Origin: Niastella sp. OAS944
GTDB lineage: Bacteria; Bacteroidota; Bacteroidia; Chitinophagales; Chitinophagaceae
DNA length: 64,000 nt
Assembly (NCBI GenBank): GCA_024809215.1
Contig: JANUBW010000006.1
Span: 434,936 to 498,935 of the forward strand
Direction: 5' to 3'
Made by a program: the position numbers and the translations under genes. The notes under the pieces are model-generated. The model did not search any database. It was not told the DNA's origin and worked only from the letters and a program-made list of their open reading frames with translations. The first letter of the stretch is position 1. Every line of letters begins with the position of its first letter. Positions 11,401-18,839 of the stretch are shown one piece after another.

Positions 11401-11432
11401 AGCAGGCAACTAATCAAAGTCACGAGTTTCAT
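8418..11432 (-). CDS. Thioredoxin-fold (TlpA-like) protein fused to an alpha/beta hydrolase
   Basis: A 1004-residue predicted periplasmic enzyme. The start at 11432 is chosen over an upstream in-frame codon because it begins a clean signal peptide (M-K-L-V-T-L-I-S-C-L-L, cleavage after A-A-A-Q). Residues about 20-480 form a helical, TPR-like region without recognised motifs. About 490-640 is a TlpA/thioredoxin domain with the active-site pair W-C-G-P-C near residue 529. About 690-1004 is an alpha/beta hydrolase with a G-T-G-K-Q-D oxyanion-region motif and the nucleophile elbow G-H-S-E-G-G near 787; a terminal I-N-H-L is a candidate catalytic His. It is last in the sigma-FecR-SusC-SusD locus, 76 bases after susD. 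Inference: it acts on whatever the SusCD pair imports, with both thiol-redox and ester or peptide hydrolase capacity. The substrate is unknown. Confidence 0.85.
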   Translation of the reverse strand: MKLVTLISCLLTLQAAAQNYVPVFAVSPQRPLPGSTVSITYKDKGTMLEGRKNIRGIVYYFSQWKWHADDMPMTWKDTAWAGNYRLPKGCAFITCIFQADSLIDRGGKLTYSWLLCDSTGKQIPSAYYAWGTLRSRTFRQNQPFQVDTTAFIEDEVTRMWLRNEATYFPESKPYFFKKALTLYKRTSNDSAVELNIRKEVSNILNMPNLPEQAWIDAADVYSTILNDKSAADSIQKLILQKFPKGISARDKAMLTLNRETDQSKKIKDFDQFILDFPPAAFEGVDTDITNLWYNKLFRAAVYMPIIKDSNYSNFFKYMPVVPTIELSTWYHHMVEIPHEKKNMPLTTLMLLSDALIKEIMSRPPNGVYSASQWKEVSIRMNYINYFIHAELLFESKQPKKALEFASLANPIYNFKKGEFNELYVRLLFANGRKQEAMSYILKAANENALTPYMLDVLKKDYIAKKNKKGEGFEAWIESLKSKDKIAADEEELKQNLVSLPMANFQLESSKGGTVSLEGLKGKIVIIDFWATWCGPCKAAMPGMQMAVNKYKADTNVAFYFIATQETTADYKEQIKKFLAEKKYNFEVLYDGYNAESKHLDIAYARCAKDYHSSGIPMKLIIDQQGKLRWVNNGYKGSPSALADEISYIIETLKKEEKSEPKTGAVNTTAPYSSETVFFCPADSSIRFAGTLTKPTAQKITKAIVLVSGTGKQDRDGTMAGHKFFAVIADHLTRQGIAVLRVDDRGTGETTGKYEDATTADFANDALCALSYLENRQDLKGIPVGLLGHSEGGAAIAIAAAKSNKVKFIISLSGLATKGLDALLEQNRQLVAVANIPQHDKDRYNDINERMFNIAFQYANDTAMETKLNTTYADWKKKDDKLVDSLKIQYDHFRFPIYSYVRQATGKWYRYHIQFDPAQYISKIHVPILSIYGEKDIMLNARNNTQNWEKYTAAAHNKNITTKIFPGINHLLQHCKTCTTTEYAQLTETIDPAVLEEITSWLKRI

Positions 11433-11508
11433 GGTAAAAAGGTATGTTAGGTGTGCCACACATCAAAAGTGCGGCACACCTTGTTAATAGGTGTTTCTGA
11501 TGGCTATA

Positions 11509-12900
11509 TTACGGATTGGCTGTAATGCCTGGATTAAACTGTCGATAGTAATCTGAAATAGGGAATACATACCTGTTGCTGTTGGGCTCAAGCGTATAGG
11601 TAACGCCCCTGAATTTACGGGTAATGGTTTGGGTGAACAGTGGATCATTCTTCAGGCGACGCATATCGAACCAGCGCAAACCGCGACAGAAGAATTCCCG
11701 TTGGCGTTCTTTAATAACCTGTACCAATGCTTCATTGGCTGTTGTTGCTGTTAAAGGTGTATAGGCGGCAGTGGTAAAGCGGTTTTGGCGTAAGGTGTTG
11801 GCTTTTGCCAAAGCGCCGCTTACGTCGCCTTTTCTTGCCAGCGCTTCTGCCTTTATCAATATCATTTCAGGTACCGATGGGCCCAGGTTACGATTGTCGT
11901 ATGATCCTATGCGTTCTTTACTAAAGAACCTGCCTGTGTACAGGGTAGATGAAAAGTCGCTGGCCGGTATGGTAAAAAAGCTATACCGCAGATCATTAGT
12001 GCCCAGCAGGTTCAGTAAAGAGTCGCTAAGCCGGAAAGCAGTAGGCATCCATGCATTGCTGCTGGCATGAGAAATTTTCGATAAAATGATCTCCGGGTCT
12101 TTTAAGCGGGCAGGATAAGAGAACGTTGTTAATGTGGAGAGATTATTCAATGTGTTTTGAATGGCCAGTGAACTATCGGCCCAATTACCGGCCTGTTCAT
12201 AATTGCCCATATACAGGTTGGCCCTTGCCAGTATGGCAAATGCAGCTGCCCGTGAAGGCAGGGTGTTGAAGAGGTTCTGTTTTGGTAAGTAAGCATATGC
12301 CGAGGTTAGGTCGTCAATGATGAGCTTATAAACTTCTGCCACCGGGGCGCGGCTTAATTTTGCATCAAGCGTTGGCGCGGTAACCAGGGGAACGCCTTCA
12401 TCTGTATTGGCTGTAGCCGCATTGTATGGTTTGGCATACATATTTACCAGGGTCAGGTACGCATCTGCCCGGTGCACTTTTGCTTCAGCAATGATCACGT
12501 TTTTCAGGCTATCGGTGCCGCCTGTACTACCTGGCGTTTCTGTAATGATCACATTACAGTTGTATATCAGGTTGTACATCCTGTCCCACTCAGCGTCCGA
12601 TTCACCTAAAACAGTGTACACGGCCGGTTGCCAGGTATAGGCATTTACAAAATACGTATAAAAGGTAGATGTTGCCAGTTGCGCCATTTGTGCACTGTCT
12701 ATGATATTGATATCATCGGCAGCCATGTCGGGCATGCGTACAGTGGCTTCAAATGTATATGTATTGTTGAGCAGGTATCTGAAGTTATAGGTTTCCTGCG
12801 GCACCAGGCTGCCCTGGGTTTTTATATCTACATATTTTTTACAACCGGTAACAGCCGATAAAAGTATTATGGAGGTTATTATGTTGAATACTTGTTTCAT
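11509..12900 (-). CDS. SusD/RagB-family outer-membrane lipoprotein
   Basis: A 463-residue surface lipoprotein that should cap the neighbouring SusC channel and bind its ligand. Seen: an N-terminal signal with lipobox ending V-T-G-C (Cys20), a helical TPR-type scaffold, and the family's C-terminal signature in which a run like E-R-Q-R-E-F-F-C-R-G-L-R-W-F-D-M-R-R precedes the last strand. Length is near the family norm of 450-550. It lies 20 bases after the susC stop and is surely co-transcribed with it. No glycoside hydrolase or other polysaccharide enzyme follows, so a glycan ligand should not be assumed; the downstream TlpA-hydrolase suggests a peptide- or ester-containing ligand, which is inference only. 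Confidence 0.93.
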   Translation of the reverse strand: MKQVFNIITSIILLSAVTGCKKYVDIKTQGSLVPQETYNFRYLLNNTYTFEATVRMPDMAADDINIIDSAQMAQLATSTFYTYFVNAYTWQPAVYTVLGESDAEWDRMYNLIYNCNVIITETPGSTGGTDSLKNVIIAEAKVHRADAYLTLVNMYAKPYNAATANTDEGVPLVTAPTLDAKLSRAPVAEVYKLIIDDLTSAYAYLPKQNLFNTLPSRAAAFAILARANLYMGNYEQAGNWADSSLAIQNTLNNLSTLTTFSYPARLKDPEIILSKISHASSNAWMPTAFRLSDSLLNLLGTNDLRYSFFTIPASDFSSTLYTGRFFSKERIGSYDNRNLGPSVPEMILIKAEALARKGDVSGALAKANTLRQNRFTTAAYTPLTATTANEALVQVIKERQREFFCRGLRWFDMRRLKNDPLFTQTITRKFRGVTYTLEPNSNRYVFPISDYYRQFNPGITANP

Positions 12901-12920
12901 TGTGATCTTCTCTTTTTCAG

Positions 12921-15900
12921 TTAGAAATTAATTCCAAGCGCCAGGTTGTAAGATGCAGAAGGCGGCAGTGCAATTGTATTAGCACTCAGGTAAGGAATAA
13001 AATCCGGATCTATTTTCTCTTTGTTCTTCGTCCACAATAATCCCGGGTTTCTTACTGTAAATGTAAAGTCTATGCTTCTTGCTGTGATCTTTTTGGCCAG
13101 GGAAGCAGGCAGGCCATAACTCAGTGAAACTTCACGCAGCCTGATATAACTTCCATCGAGTATATTGATGTCGGAGTTTGCATATCTGAACAGGCTTTGG
13201 CCCGCATATGCACCAGCAATACCTGGTACATTAGTATTGGCCTCATCTCCTGGTACGCGCCAGCGTTTATCAATGTCCTTGTTCAGGTCGTATACTACAG
13301 TCTGTTGGCGGGTGCTTGTATATACTGAAACCGTTGGGCGGCGGAATACAGAACCAAAGCTATATGTACCCAGTGCAAACAAAGTGAAATGTTTGTACCG
13401 GAAGGTTTGGCTAAGGCTTCCATAATATGGCGCCTGGGTGGTACCTGCATAATATAAGGCATCTATGCTGGTTGGATTTTGTGATGGCAGCAGTTTGGTT
13501 TGTTTATCTGCAGCATACACCTGCGTCATACCTGTATTATCGAGCCCGGCAAAACGGTAAACCCATAAAGACGTTGTAGGATAGCCGGCGATATTGGCAC
13601 CGCTCAGGGAAGAATAGGTGGCCGGGGTGGCAATAAACCGGTTGTCTACGATCTTGTTCTTGTTATAGGAGAAAATAAAGGTGGCCGACCAGTCAATGTC
13701 TTTTTTACGAATAAAGGCGCCCGTAATGCTGGTTTCAAAGCCTTTGGCATTAATACGGGTATTGTTGGTGGTTAAGGTTGAATTACCATACGTTGGGTCA
13801 ATTGGGAAGGTATACATAATGTCTTTCCCTCTTTTGGTATACCATTCAACACTACCCGATAAACGATTATTCAGTACGGCATAATCGAGCCCTATGTTAA
13901 ATACGCCTGTTTTTTCCCAGCGTAAAGCCGGGTTGGCAGGCTGAAAAATGGAGGCCGATGGCTGGGCTGTACTCCAGTTATCGCTTATGCTGATGGCGGT
14001 AAATGGATAAACATCCGATACAATGTTACCGTTGAAGCCATAGGTGGCCCGCAGGGCAAGTGCATTGATGAAGTTGGCCGGTTGCATAAATTTCTCGCCT
14101 GCAATATTCCACTTGGCGCCGGCGCTCCATAGAGGCGTTGCGCGGTATTTTCTGTCTACACCAAAATTGTTATAATCATCGTACCGAACGCTACCAGAAA
14201 TAGAATATTTGTTCATGAGCGTATAGGCGGCATTGGCATAGTACGACAGATAACGTCTTGTTTTATCTTTTTGATCGGTAGTGGGCACGCCGTAAATTGA
14301 CATGGTTTGCCCATTAACATTTACATAACTGGCCAATACCTGCTGGCCGTTGCCGGTTTGCATATTGTAACCGTATATAGCGGGCGGGGCTGTTTGGCCT
14401 TGTTTTGTTTGCCTTATTTCGGTACCGGCAATAGCATTGATCTGGTGTATGCCGCCAAAACTTTCATTATATAACAATTGACCCCGGGCGCTGTAGTTGG
14501 TGTTGTTTGTGGAGTTTTGAGAAAGTATGCCTCCCCTGGGTATACCGTATATTAAAGTGCCGGTGGCATAGTTTACGCTGGTAGCAGTGTTTACCGCATC
14601 GCGGGCAGCCCATGACTCCGGACTGTTCCAGCTACTCCATTGCTGACTATATTTTTCCATCATGAACTCGCCGTTTGCCGATAAACCTTTGAACAGGGGC
14701 ACATTCAGGTTGATGGTACCGCTGTAGGTATTGTCTTTCGTGGTTCTATCGTTTGCGGTTAGCTCATCCTGGTAGTTAAAACCCCAGGGCAAATAGCCGC
14801 GAAGATTCACCAGCGTGTCGGCTCTTCCCTGGTACAGGTTGTAAGAATAGTTTACCTTATTGCCATTTTCATCAACGATCTGGTTATAGGGCAGAAAGGC
14901 GCTGTTGCCAATGCCCAGTTTTGATATGCCAATACCGTTGTTCTTGTAATTGAACAAAGCGGTTTTTAAACTAATGCCAAGCGTAGCTTTTTTCAGCAGT
15001 TTAAAACTCTGGTTGGCAGTTGCGGTAAACCGGTCACCATTATTGCCTATGGCGCTGGTAACTTCGCGTGAATACGATGCTGAGAAAAAGTAGGTGTGAT
15101 AATCGTTGCCGCCGCTTACCGACAGATTGTAGGTTTGTGCATTGGCTGGTTGTAAAAGATACTCCTTATACTGATCGTACCCGTTGATAGCACTGAGCCG
15201 GGCCCTTTCTGCTTTATAAGTGGCAGAATCAATGATGCCGGCTTTTAGTTTATATACCAGGGCGCCTGCATCGCTTTTATATAATTTAAACGGCGGAGCG
15301 CCGGTGATGGGGTTGTACAGGTTCAGGTTTTTATTGATCACCTCTTCATCATAGTTAATGATGGCGGCGCTGTTTGCCAGGGGCAGGTAATTTAAGCGGG
15401 GCGAACCATATGCTGTGTAATTGGCCAGGAAGTTGACGGTTGGCGCTGCTTTGCTACGGCCTTTTTTTGTATCAATGACAATTACCCCATTGGCTGCGCG
15501 TGCGCCCCAGATAGAAGCAGCTGCAGCATCTTTCAAAATAGTGATCTGCTCAATGTCGGCCGGGTTAAGGGTCTTTATATCAAATTCAGTTGGGAACCCA
15601 TCAACCACTATCAGCGGCATTCTTTCACCACGCATGGTGGTATTGCCCCGTACATTAATATCGTAGTCGTTTTGACCAATGTTACGGGTTGGGCTGCTGA
15701 TGCCTTGTGTTAGACCCTGATACACGAAGCTGTTATCACCTGCTGTGATCTTTGGCTGTAAGCCGGTGGCCAGGCCTTCTATCCGTTGTATCAGGTTGGC
15801 TACTGGCATTTTCTCCAGGTCTTTGGCAGTAATAATGCTATACGAACCGGTTGATCTTTCTTTTGGCAATTTCTGGTAACCGGTATTTACTACAGATACG

Positions 15901-16616
15901 GTTACTTCATCGAGCGTTTCTTTTGTTGGGGTAAGTTTTACCAGAAAATAATCGGTTTCGCCGGTAACGCGCATTTCGCTTGTTTCATAACCTACAAAAG
16001 AAATTACCAGGGTAGAAGGTGTGGGTACATCGCGAATTTCAAAATTCCCATTGCTGCCGGCGGCAGTGCCAAAGCGGGTGCCTTTAACCGTGATCACCGC
16101 ACCACCTAATGGCGAGCCCTCGGGTGATACTATTTTACCTCTAATGGTAATGGCGGTATCACTGGTGATGCCTTTCTGGGTTATCTTTTCACCGTCGGGT
16201 GGAATACGGCTTGAAATAAAGATGGTATAGTTCGATTGCTCAAATTGTAAAGGTGTGCCTTCGAGTAGTGTTTGTAAGATCTTGTCAACCGGGGTAAGGC
16301 GGGTGTCCAGGTTCAGGCGGCTGATGACGCTTATGTCGCTTTTTTTATAGGCAAACCTGAAGGGAGTGAGTTTTTCTATTTTTTTAAAGGCCTGTTCCAG
16401 GCTTTCATCTTTCAATGAAAGGGAAATGTTTACCTCGTCTAAAGTTTGTGCATGTGTATGGTTTGCCCAAATTACCTGCAGGCAACAAACCATACTTACT
16501 ATCCATACAAAACTCACACGCATACAGAAGTAAAAGAATTTTTTTTGAAAAAGCAGTTGATTCTTGGTCCATTCATGGGCGTACGATGCCCATGAACCAA
16601 ATCCTGAAAAATTCAT
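12921..16616 (-). CDS. SusC/RagA-family TonB-linked outer-membrane protein with STN signalling domain
   Basis: A 1231-residue TonB-dependent importer. Order: signal peptide (hydrophobic core around residues 32-55), STN secretin/TonB short N-terminal domain (about 60-120) that in this family relays occupancy to FecR, carboxypeptidase-regulatory-like beta-sandwich (about 150-230), plug (about 245-360), then the 22-strand barrel ending in L-G-I-N-F with the terminal aromatic expected for barrel insertion. The first Met at 16616 is used; a second Met at 16523 would give a more conventional signal peptide and cannot be excluded. Upstream are fecR and the ECF sigma gene, downstream susD. Inference: the STN domain, FecR and sigma factor form a substrate-sensing cascade that controls this locus. 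A candidate antisense RNA covers its leader. Confidence 0.93.
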   Translation of the reverse strand: MNFSGFGSWASYAHEWTKNQLLFQKKFFYFCMRVSFVWIVSMVCCLQVIWANHTHAQTLDEVNISLSLKDESLEQAFKKIEKLTPFRFAYKKSDISVISRLNLDTRLTPVDKILQTLLEGTPLQFEQSNYTIFISSRIPPDGEKITQKGITSDTAITIRGKIVSPEGSPLGGAVITVKGTRFGTAAGSNGNFEIRDVPTPSTLVISFVGYETSEMRVTGETDYFLVKLTPTKETLDEVTVSVVNTGYQKLPKERSTGSYSIITAKDLEKMPVANLIQRIEGLATGLQPKITAGDNSFVYQGLTQGISSPTRNIGQNDYDINVRGNTTMRGERMPLIVVDGFPTEFDIKTLNPADIEQITILKDAAAASIWGARAANGVIVIDTKKGRSKAAPTVNFLANYTAYGSPRLNYLPLANSAAIINYDEEVINKNLNLYNPITGAPPFKLYKSDAGALVYKLKAGIIDSATYKAERARLSAINGYDQYKEYLLQPANAQTYNLSVSGGNDYHTYFFSASYSREVTSAIGNNGDRFTATANQSFKLLKKATLGISLKTALFNYKNNGIGISKLGIGNSAFLPYNQIVDENGNKVNYSYNLYQGRADTLVNLRGYLPWGFNYQDELTANDRTTKDNTYSGTINLNVPLFKGLSANGEFMMEKYSQQWSSWNSPESWAARDAVNTATSVNYATGTLIYGIPRGGILSQNSTNNTNYSARGQLLYNESFGGIHQINAIAGTEIRQTKQGQTAPPAIYGYNMQTGNGQQVLASYVNVNGQTMSIYGVPTTDQKDKTRRYLSYYANAAYTLMNKYSISGSVRYDDYNNFGVDRKYRATPLWSAGAKWNIAGEKFMQPANFINALALRATYGFNGNIVSDVYPFTAISISDNWSTAQPSASIFQPANPALRWEKTGVFNIGLDYAVLNNRLSGSVEWYTKRGKDIMYTFPIDPTYGNSTLTTNNTRINAKGFETSITGAFIRKKDIDWSATFIFSYNKNKIVDNRFIATPATYSSLSGANIAGYPTTSLWVYRFAGLDNTGMTQVYAADKQTKLLPSQNPTSIDALYYAGTTQAPYYGSLSQTFRYKHFTLFALGTYSFGSVFRRPTVSVYTSTRQQTVVYDLNKDIDKRWRVPGDEANTNVPGIAGAYAGQSLFRYANSDINILDGSYIRLREVSLSYGLPASLAKKITARSIDFTFTVRNPGLLWTKNKEKIDPDFIPYLSANTIALPPSASYNLALGINF

Positions 16617-16693
16617 ACATTTGGTAGTTTAAATGATTCGACGATTATTTGAACATTCCAACCGTTTCGGGTTCCAGCCGAAGCGGTTTTTTT
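16616..16693 (+). ncRNA. Candidate antisense RNA over the susC leader (locus 1)
   Basis: Inference from three sequence facts. A perfect Bacteroidota -7 box, TACATTTG, lies at 16616-16623 on the plus strand, beginning opposite the A of the susC start codon. It is followed 37 bases later by an intrinsic-terminator hairpin with a T-tract on the same strand. The second SusC locus in this window has the same arrangement. Transcription from about 16630 to 16693 would give an RNA of roughly 64 nt complementary to the susC 5' leader. No TTG -33 element is visible at 17-19 bases, which lowers confidence. Bacteroides loci of this type are known to carry cis-encoded antisense sRNAs such as DonS. Confidence 0.35.
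16660..16693 (+). terminator. Terminator-like hairpin in the fecR-susC gap, antisense to the operon
   Basis: An 11-bp stem (16660-16670 with 16678-16688, one wobble) with a 7-base loop runs into seven T ending at 16693 on the plus strand. All flanking genes are on the minus strand, so the T-tract is on the wrong side for operon termination. Read in the operon direction it is an A-run followed by a stable stem, 43 bases before the susC start codon. Confidence 0.7.
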
Positions 16694-16781
16694 ATGTTTT
16701 GGTTACCTGTACGTTTGTACGCAAGGCTGCGGTGCTACGAACTATTGATCCATCTCATTAGCTGGTTGTTTGGTTTGTGTT

Positions 16782-17804
16782 TTATTCTGTGCAATTGATA
16801 TTTGTTATTACTATTTTGTCGTTAACCCGCTTCCAGGAGGCCTGGTATATTTTGCACACCACGTTCAGCACATACTCCAGTGATTCATCCTGTTTAAATG
16901 ATGCTGTGAACCGGCAGTTGCCGGGTTTTTCATTGGCGCCTGTTTCTATAATAATGTTGTACCGGAAGGCTAATTCGGTAATGGCTTCATCGATGGTAAC
17001 ATTGTCCATCGTATATTCCTTGTTCTTCCACGGCAGCTCTAATTCTGCATTCACCGCCTCCTGTTTCAACTGGTTATTTTGCGTATTTACGCTTAACTGC
17101 TGATCGGGGGTAATAATGCCCAATACGCCACGTTCATTTTCTACCTTCACTTTACCGCGGGTTACGGTTACGGTCACTTCGGTTTCGGCCGGCCAGGCTT
17201 TTATATTGAAAGCGGTACCCAGTACAGTGGTTTTTATATTGCCGCTGTGAATAATAAATGGCATTGCATCATTATGGGCTACATCAAAAAAGGCTTCGCC
17301 GGTAAGGGTAACTTCGCGGGTTGAACCGTTGAATGCCGGCGGGTACGATAACCGGCTGCCTGCATGAAGTAAAACTTTACTGCCATCGGCCAGGGTAAGG
17401 TATTTGTTTATATTCTTTTCATTAGCCGGCGTATTGGTTTTTGCCTGTTGCTGCCCGGCCGGTTTTGAAGGCAATAACCAGTATGAAATAACACCTGCTG
17501 CAATAATTACAACGGCCGCTGCTGCAATCCGGAACCATGAGCGCCGCAGGAAATGTACGCGGTGAACAGGTGCTGCGGGTTGCTGTTTTATTTGTTGTAG
17601 AATACGGTTATAATAGGCCTCACTGTTTTGGGTCGATAGGGCATCTGCCGGCTGGTATTCATTCCAAATTTCTTCCAGCGACGACCTTATTTGTTCTTCA
17701 TCGGTGGCATTGGCAATAAGGGCGGCAAGCGCCTGCTTTTGGGCGGCACTAATATCCTTTGATAAATATTGCTGAAGCAGGCTGGTTAACTCCTGTTTTG
17801 ACAT
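16782..17804 (-). CDS. FecR-family anti-sigma factor / sigma regulator
   Basis: A 340-residue single-pass inner-membrane regulator. Residues 1-85 are the cytoplasmic anti-sigma part (helical, Q/E-rich). A transmembrane helix sits at about 90-110 (I-A-A-A-A-V-V-I-I-A-A-G-V). The periplasmic FecR domain follows, with the conserved L-A-D-G-S-K-V and T-L-T-G-E-A-F-F-D-V motifs, then a C-terminal DUF4974-like domain (about 255-340) that in this family meets the STN domain of the partner TonB receptor. It lies 98 bases after the ECF sigma gene and 165 bases before susC. Family knowledge: FecR holds or activates the sigma factor according to receptor occupancy; partner specificity here is inferred from adjacency. 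Confidence 0.93.
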   Translation of the reverse strand: MSKQELTSLLQQYLSKDISAAQKQALAALIANATDEEQIRSSLEEIWNEYQPADALSTQNSEAYYNRILQQIKQQPAAPVHRVHFLRRSWFRIAAAAVVIIAAGVISYWLLPSKPAGQQQAKTNTPANEKNINKYLTLADGSKVLLHAGSRLSYPPAFNGSTREVTLTGEAFFDVAHNDAMPFIIHSGNIKTTVLGTAFNIKAWPAETEVTVTVTRGKVKVENERGVLGIITPDQQLSVNTQNNQLKQEAVNAELELPWKNKEYTMDNVTIDEAITELAFRYNIIIETGANEKPGNCRFTASFKQDESLEYVLNVVCKIYQASWKRVNDKIVITNINCTE

Positions 17805-17902
17805 ATATGGTTCGTTTACAAAAGGTTAATGGAAAGGTAATGATCTGTTAATGGCAAGAATACTATTAAGACAAATGGTGAAGGCGGTGGGAGTAGTGAA
17901 TA

Positions 17903-18508
17903 TTAAAAAAAGTTTTGGAGCAGGGTAAATGCATAAAACAACGACGTGGGCAGGGCATAGTGCTTTCTTATTTTTTCGCGCAGGTATTGCAGGGCCTGTG
18001 CAGCATGCTTCTTTACCGTCAATGGTGAAATGTTCAGGCGGGCGCCTATCTCCTCATATTTCATGCCCTCATCGCGACTTAGCTCCATTACCCGCTTTTG
18101 TTGCGGCGGCAGTTCATCCATGCCGGCTTTTAAAACGGCGTGTACGTCTTTATAGCTCAAAATGGCGTAAGTATCATCGGTGCCGGGGTTTATGTCGCGG
18201 GCAATTTCAGCCAGAATAAGCGTTTCCTGGGCCATTCTGCGAAGCCCGTTCAATACATGGTTTTTGGTAACGCGAAATATCCAGGCGTTGAAGTTGGCAA
18301 TGCCGGCGAGTTGTTTTCTGTCGGCCCAGATCTTTACAAATACTTCCTGCAGTGTGTCTTCAGCTGTTTGCTGCGATTGGGTGAGGTTCAATACAAAATA
18401 GAAAAGCTTCTGGTGATATTTATGATAAAGGGCTGCAAATGCCTGTTCATCATCGTTCGCCAGTGCTGTAAGTATCGCTGTATCTGTATTTGGTGAATTG
18501 TTCGTCAA
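17903..18508 (-). CDS. ECF RNA polymerase sigma factor (sigma-70 family)
   Basis: A 201-residue sigma factor of the Bacteroidota FecI-like group. Region 2 (about residues 22-90) holds the D-T-L-Q-E-V-F-V-K-I-W core-binding motif. Region 4 (about 130-185) has the L-P-P-Q-Q-K-R-V-M-E-L-S and Y-E-E-I-G-A-R-L-N-I-S helix-turn-helix. First gene of the fecR-susC-susD-TlpA/hydrolase locus. A plausible housekeeping-type promoter lies about 95 bases upstream. Expected role: transcription of the locus when FecR signals that the SusCD system is loaded. Confidence 0.93.
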   Translation of the reverse strand: MTNNSPNTDTAILTALANDDEQAFAALYHKYHQKLFYFVLNLTQSQQTAEDTLQEVFVKIWADRKQLAGIANFNAWIFRVTKNHVLNGLRRMAQETLILAEIARDINPGTDDTYAILSYKDVHAVLKAGMDELPPQQKRVMELSRDEGMKYEEIGARLNISPLTVKKHAAQALQYLREKIRKHYALPTSLFYAFTLLQNFF

Positions 18509-18601
18509 CCCTCCTTATTAATAACCAAAAATCGGTGCCGGCGTTGTTTTATAAAATGCCGGCAGCAGGATAAGGGTGCGTTTAATGTTGAAAATGGTTT
18601 G

Positions 18602-18631
18602 TAAAGTTATTGATAGTAAGGGCCTTGTCAA
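18602..18631 (-). promoter_or_regulatory. Candidate promoter of the ECF sigma gene
   Basis: On the minus strand, TTG (18631-18629) is followed after 19 bases by TAACTTTA (18609-18602). This matches the Bacteroidota consensus TTG, 17-19 bases, TAnnTTTG with one mismatch in the -7 box. It lies about 95 bases before the sigma start codon. Confidence 0.4.
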
Positions 18632-18650
18632 AGTTTATTTTCAATAGCGC

Positions 18651-18691
18651 ATAAAGAGAACACCCGCCGAGTGGAATGTTCGCCGGGTGTT
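18651..18691 (-). terminator. Weak intrinsic terminator at the end of the siderophore operon
   Basis: An 8-bp stem (18659-18666 with 18684-18691) extends by three more pairs after one mismatch. On the minus strand it is followed by TTCTCTTTAT (18660-18651), a poor T-tract. It sits about 150 bases after the stop codon of the last siderophore gene and before the sigma promoter, the expected place for a terminator. Confidence 0.4.
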
Positions 18692-18745
18692 TGTGAAAAG
18701 TCTTATGGCCTTTTTCTTAACCCCTGGTTATACCCATCTCAACCT

Positions 18746-18814
18746 CATCTCCGTACCAAGTCCGTACCATCTCCGTACCAAGTCCGTACTTATAACGTAC
18801 TTGGTACCCTTTTT
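18746..18814. repeat. 22-bp tandem repeat running into a 9-bp inverted repeat
   Basis: A 22-bp unit occurs twice without change (18746-18767, 18768-18789). Each unit is itself two 11-mers of the form TCCGTACCAWS, so four near-identical 11-mers stand in a row. The last copy pairs with the next bases: GTACCAAGT (18775-18783) is the reverse complement of ACTTGGTAC (18799-18807), and five T follow on the plus strand. Possible regulator-binding array or plus-strand terminator; no plus-strand gene ends here. Confidence 0.75.
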
Positions 18815-18839
18815 ACACATTGTTGGTATGTAGTTAAAG

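Larger units (their letters stand above)
18509..18839. other. 331-bp gap: sigma promoter, hairpin, tandem repeat
   Basis: Holds the candidate minus-strand promoter of the ECF sigma gene (18602-18631), a stem-loop that may end the siderophore operon (18651-18691) and a short tandem repeat that runs into an inverted repeat (18746-18814). No convincing open reading frame was found; a 70-codon plus-strand frame here has no coding character. Confidence 0.6.

Noticed and set aside
11433..11459. Upstream in-frame start of the TlpA-hydrolase gene
   Set aside because: It adds nine residues before a complete signal peptide; the Met at 11432 fits much better.
18746..18789. Short CRISPR-like repeat
   Set aside because: The units are directly adjacent with no spacers, only two 22-mers exist, and no cas gene is near.
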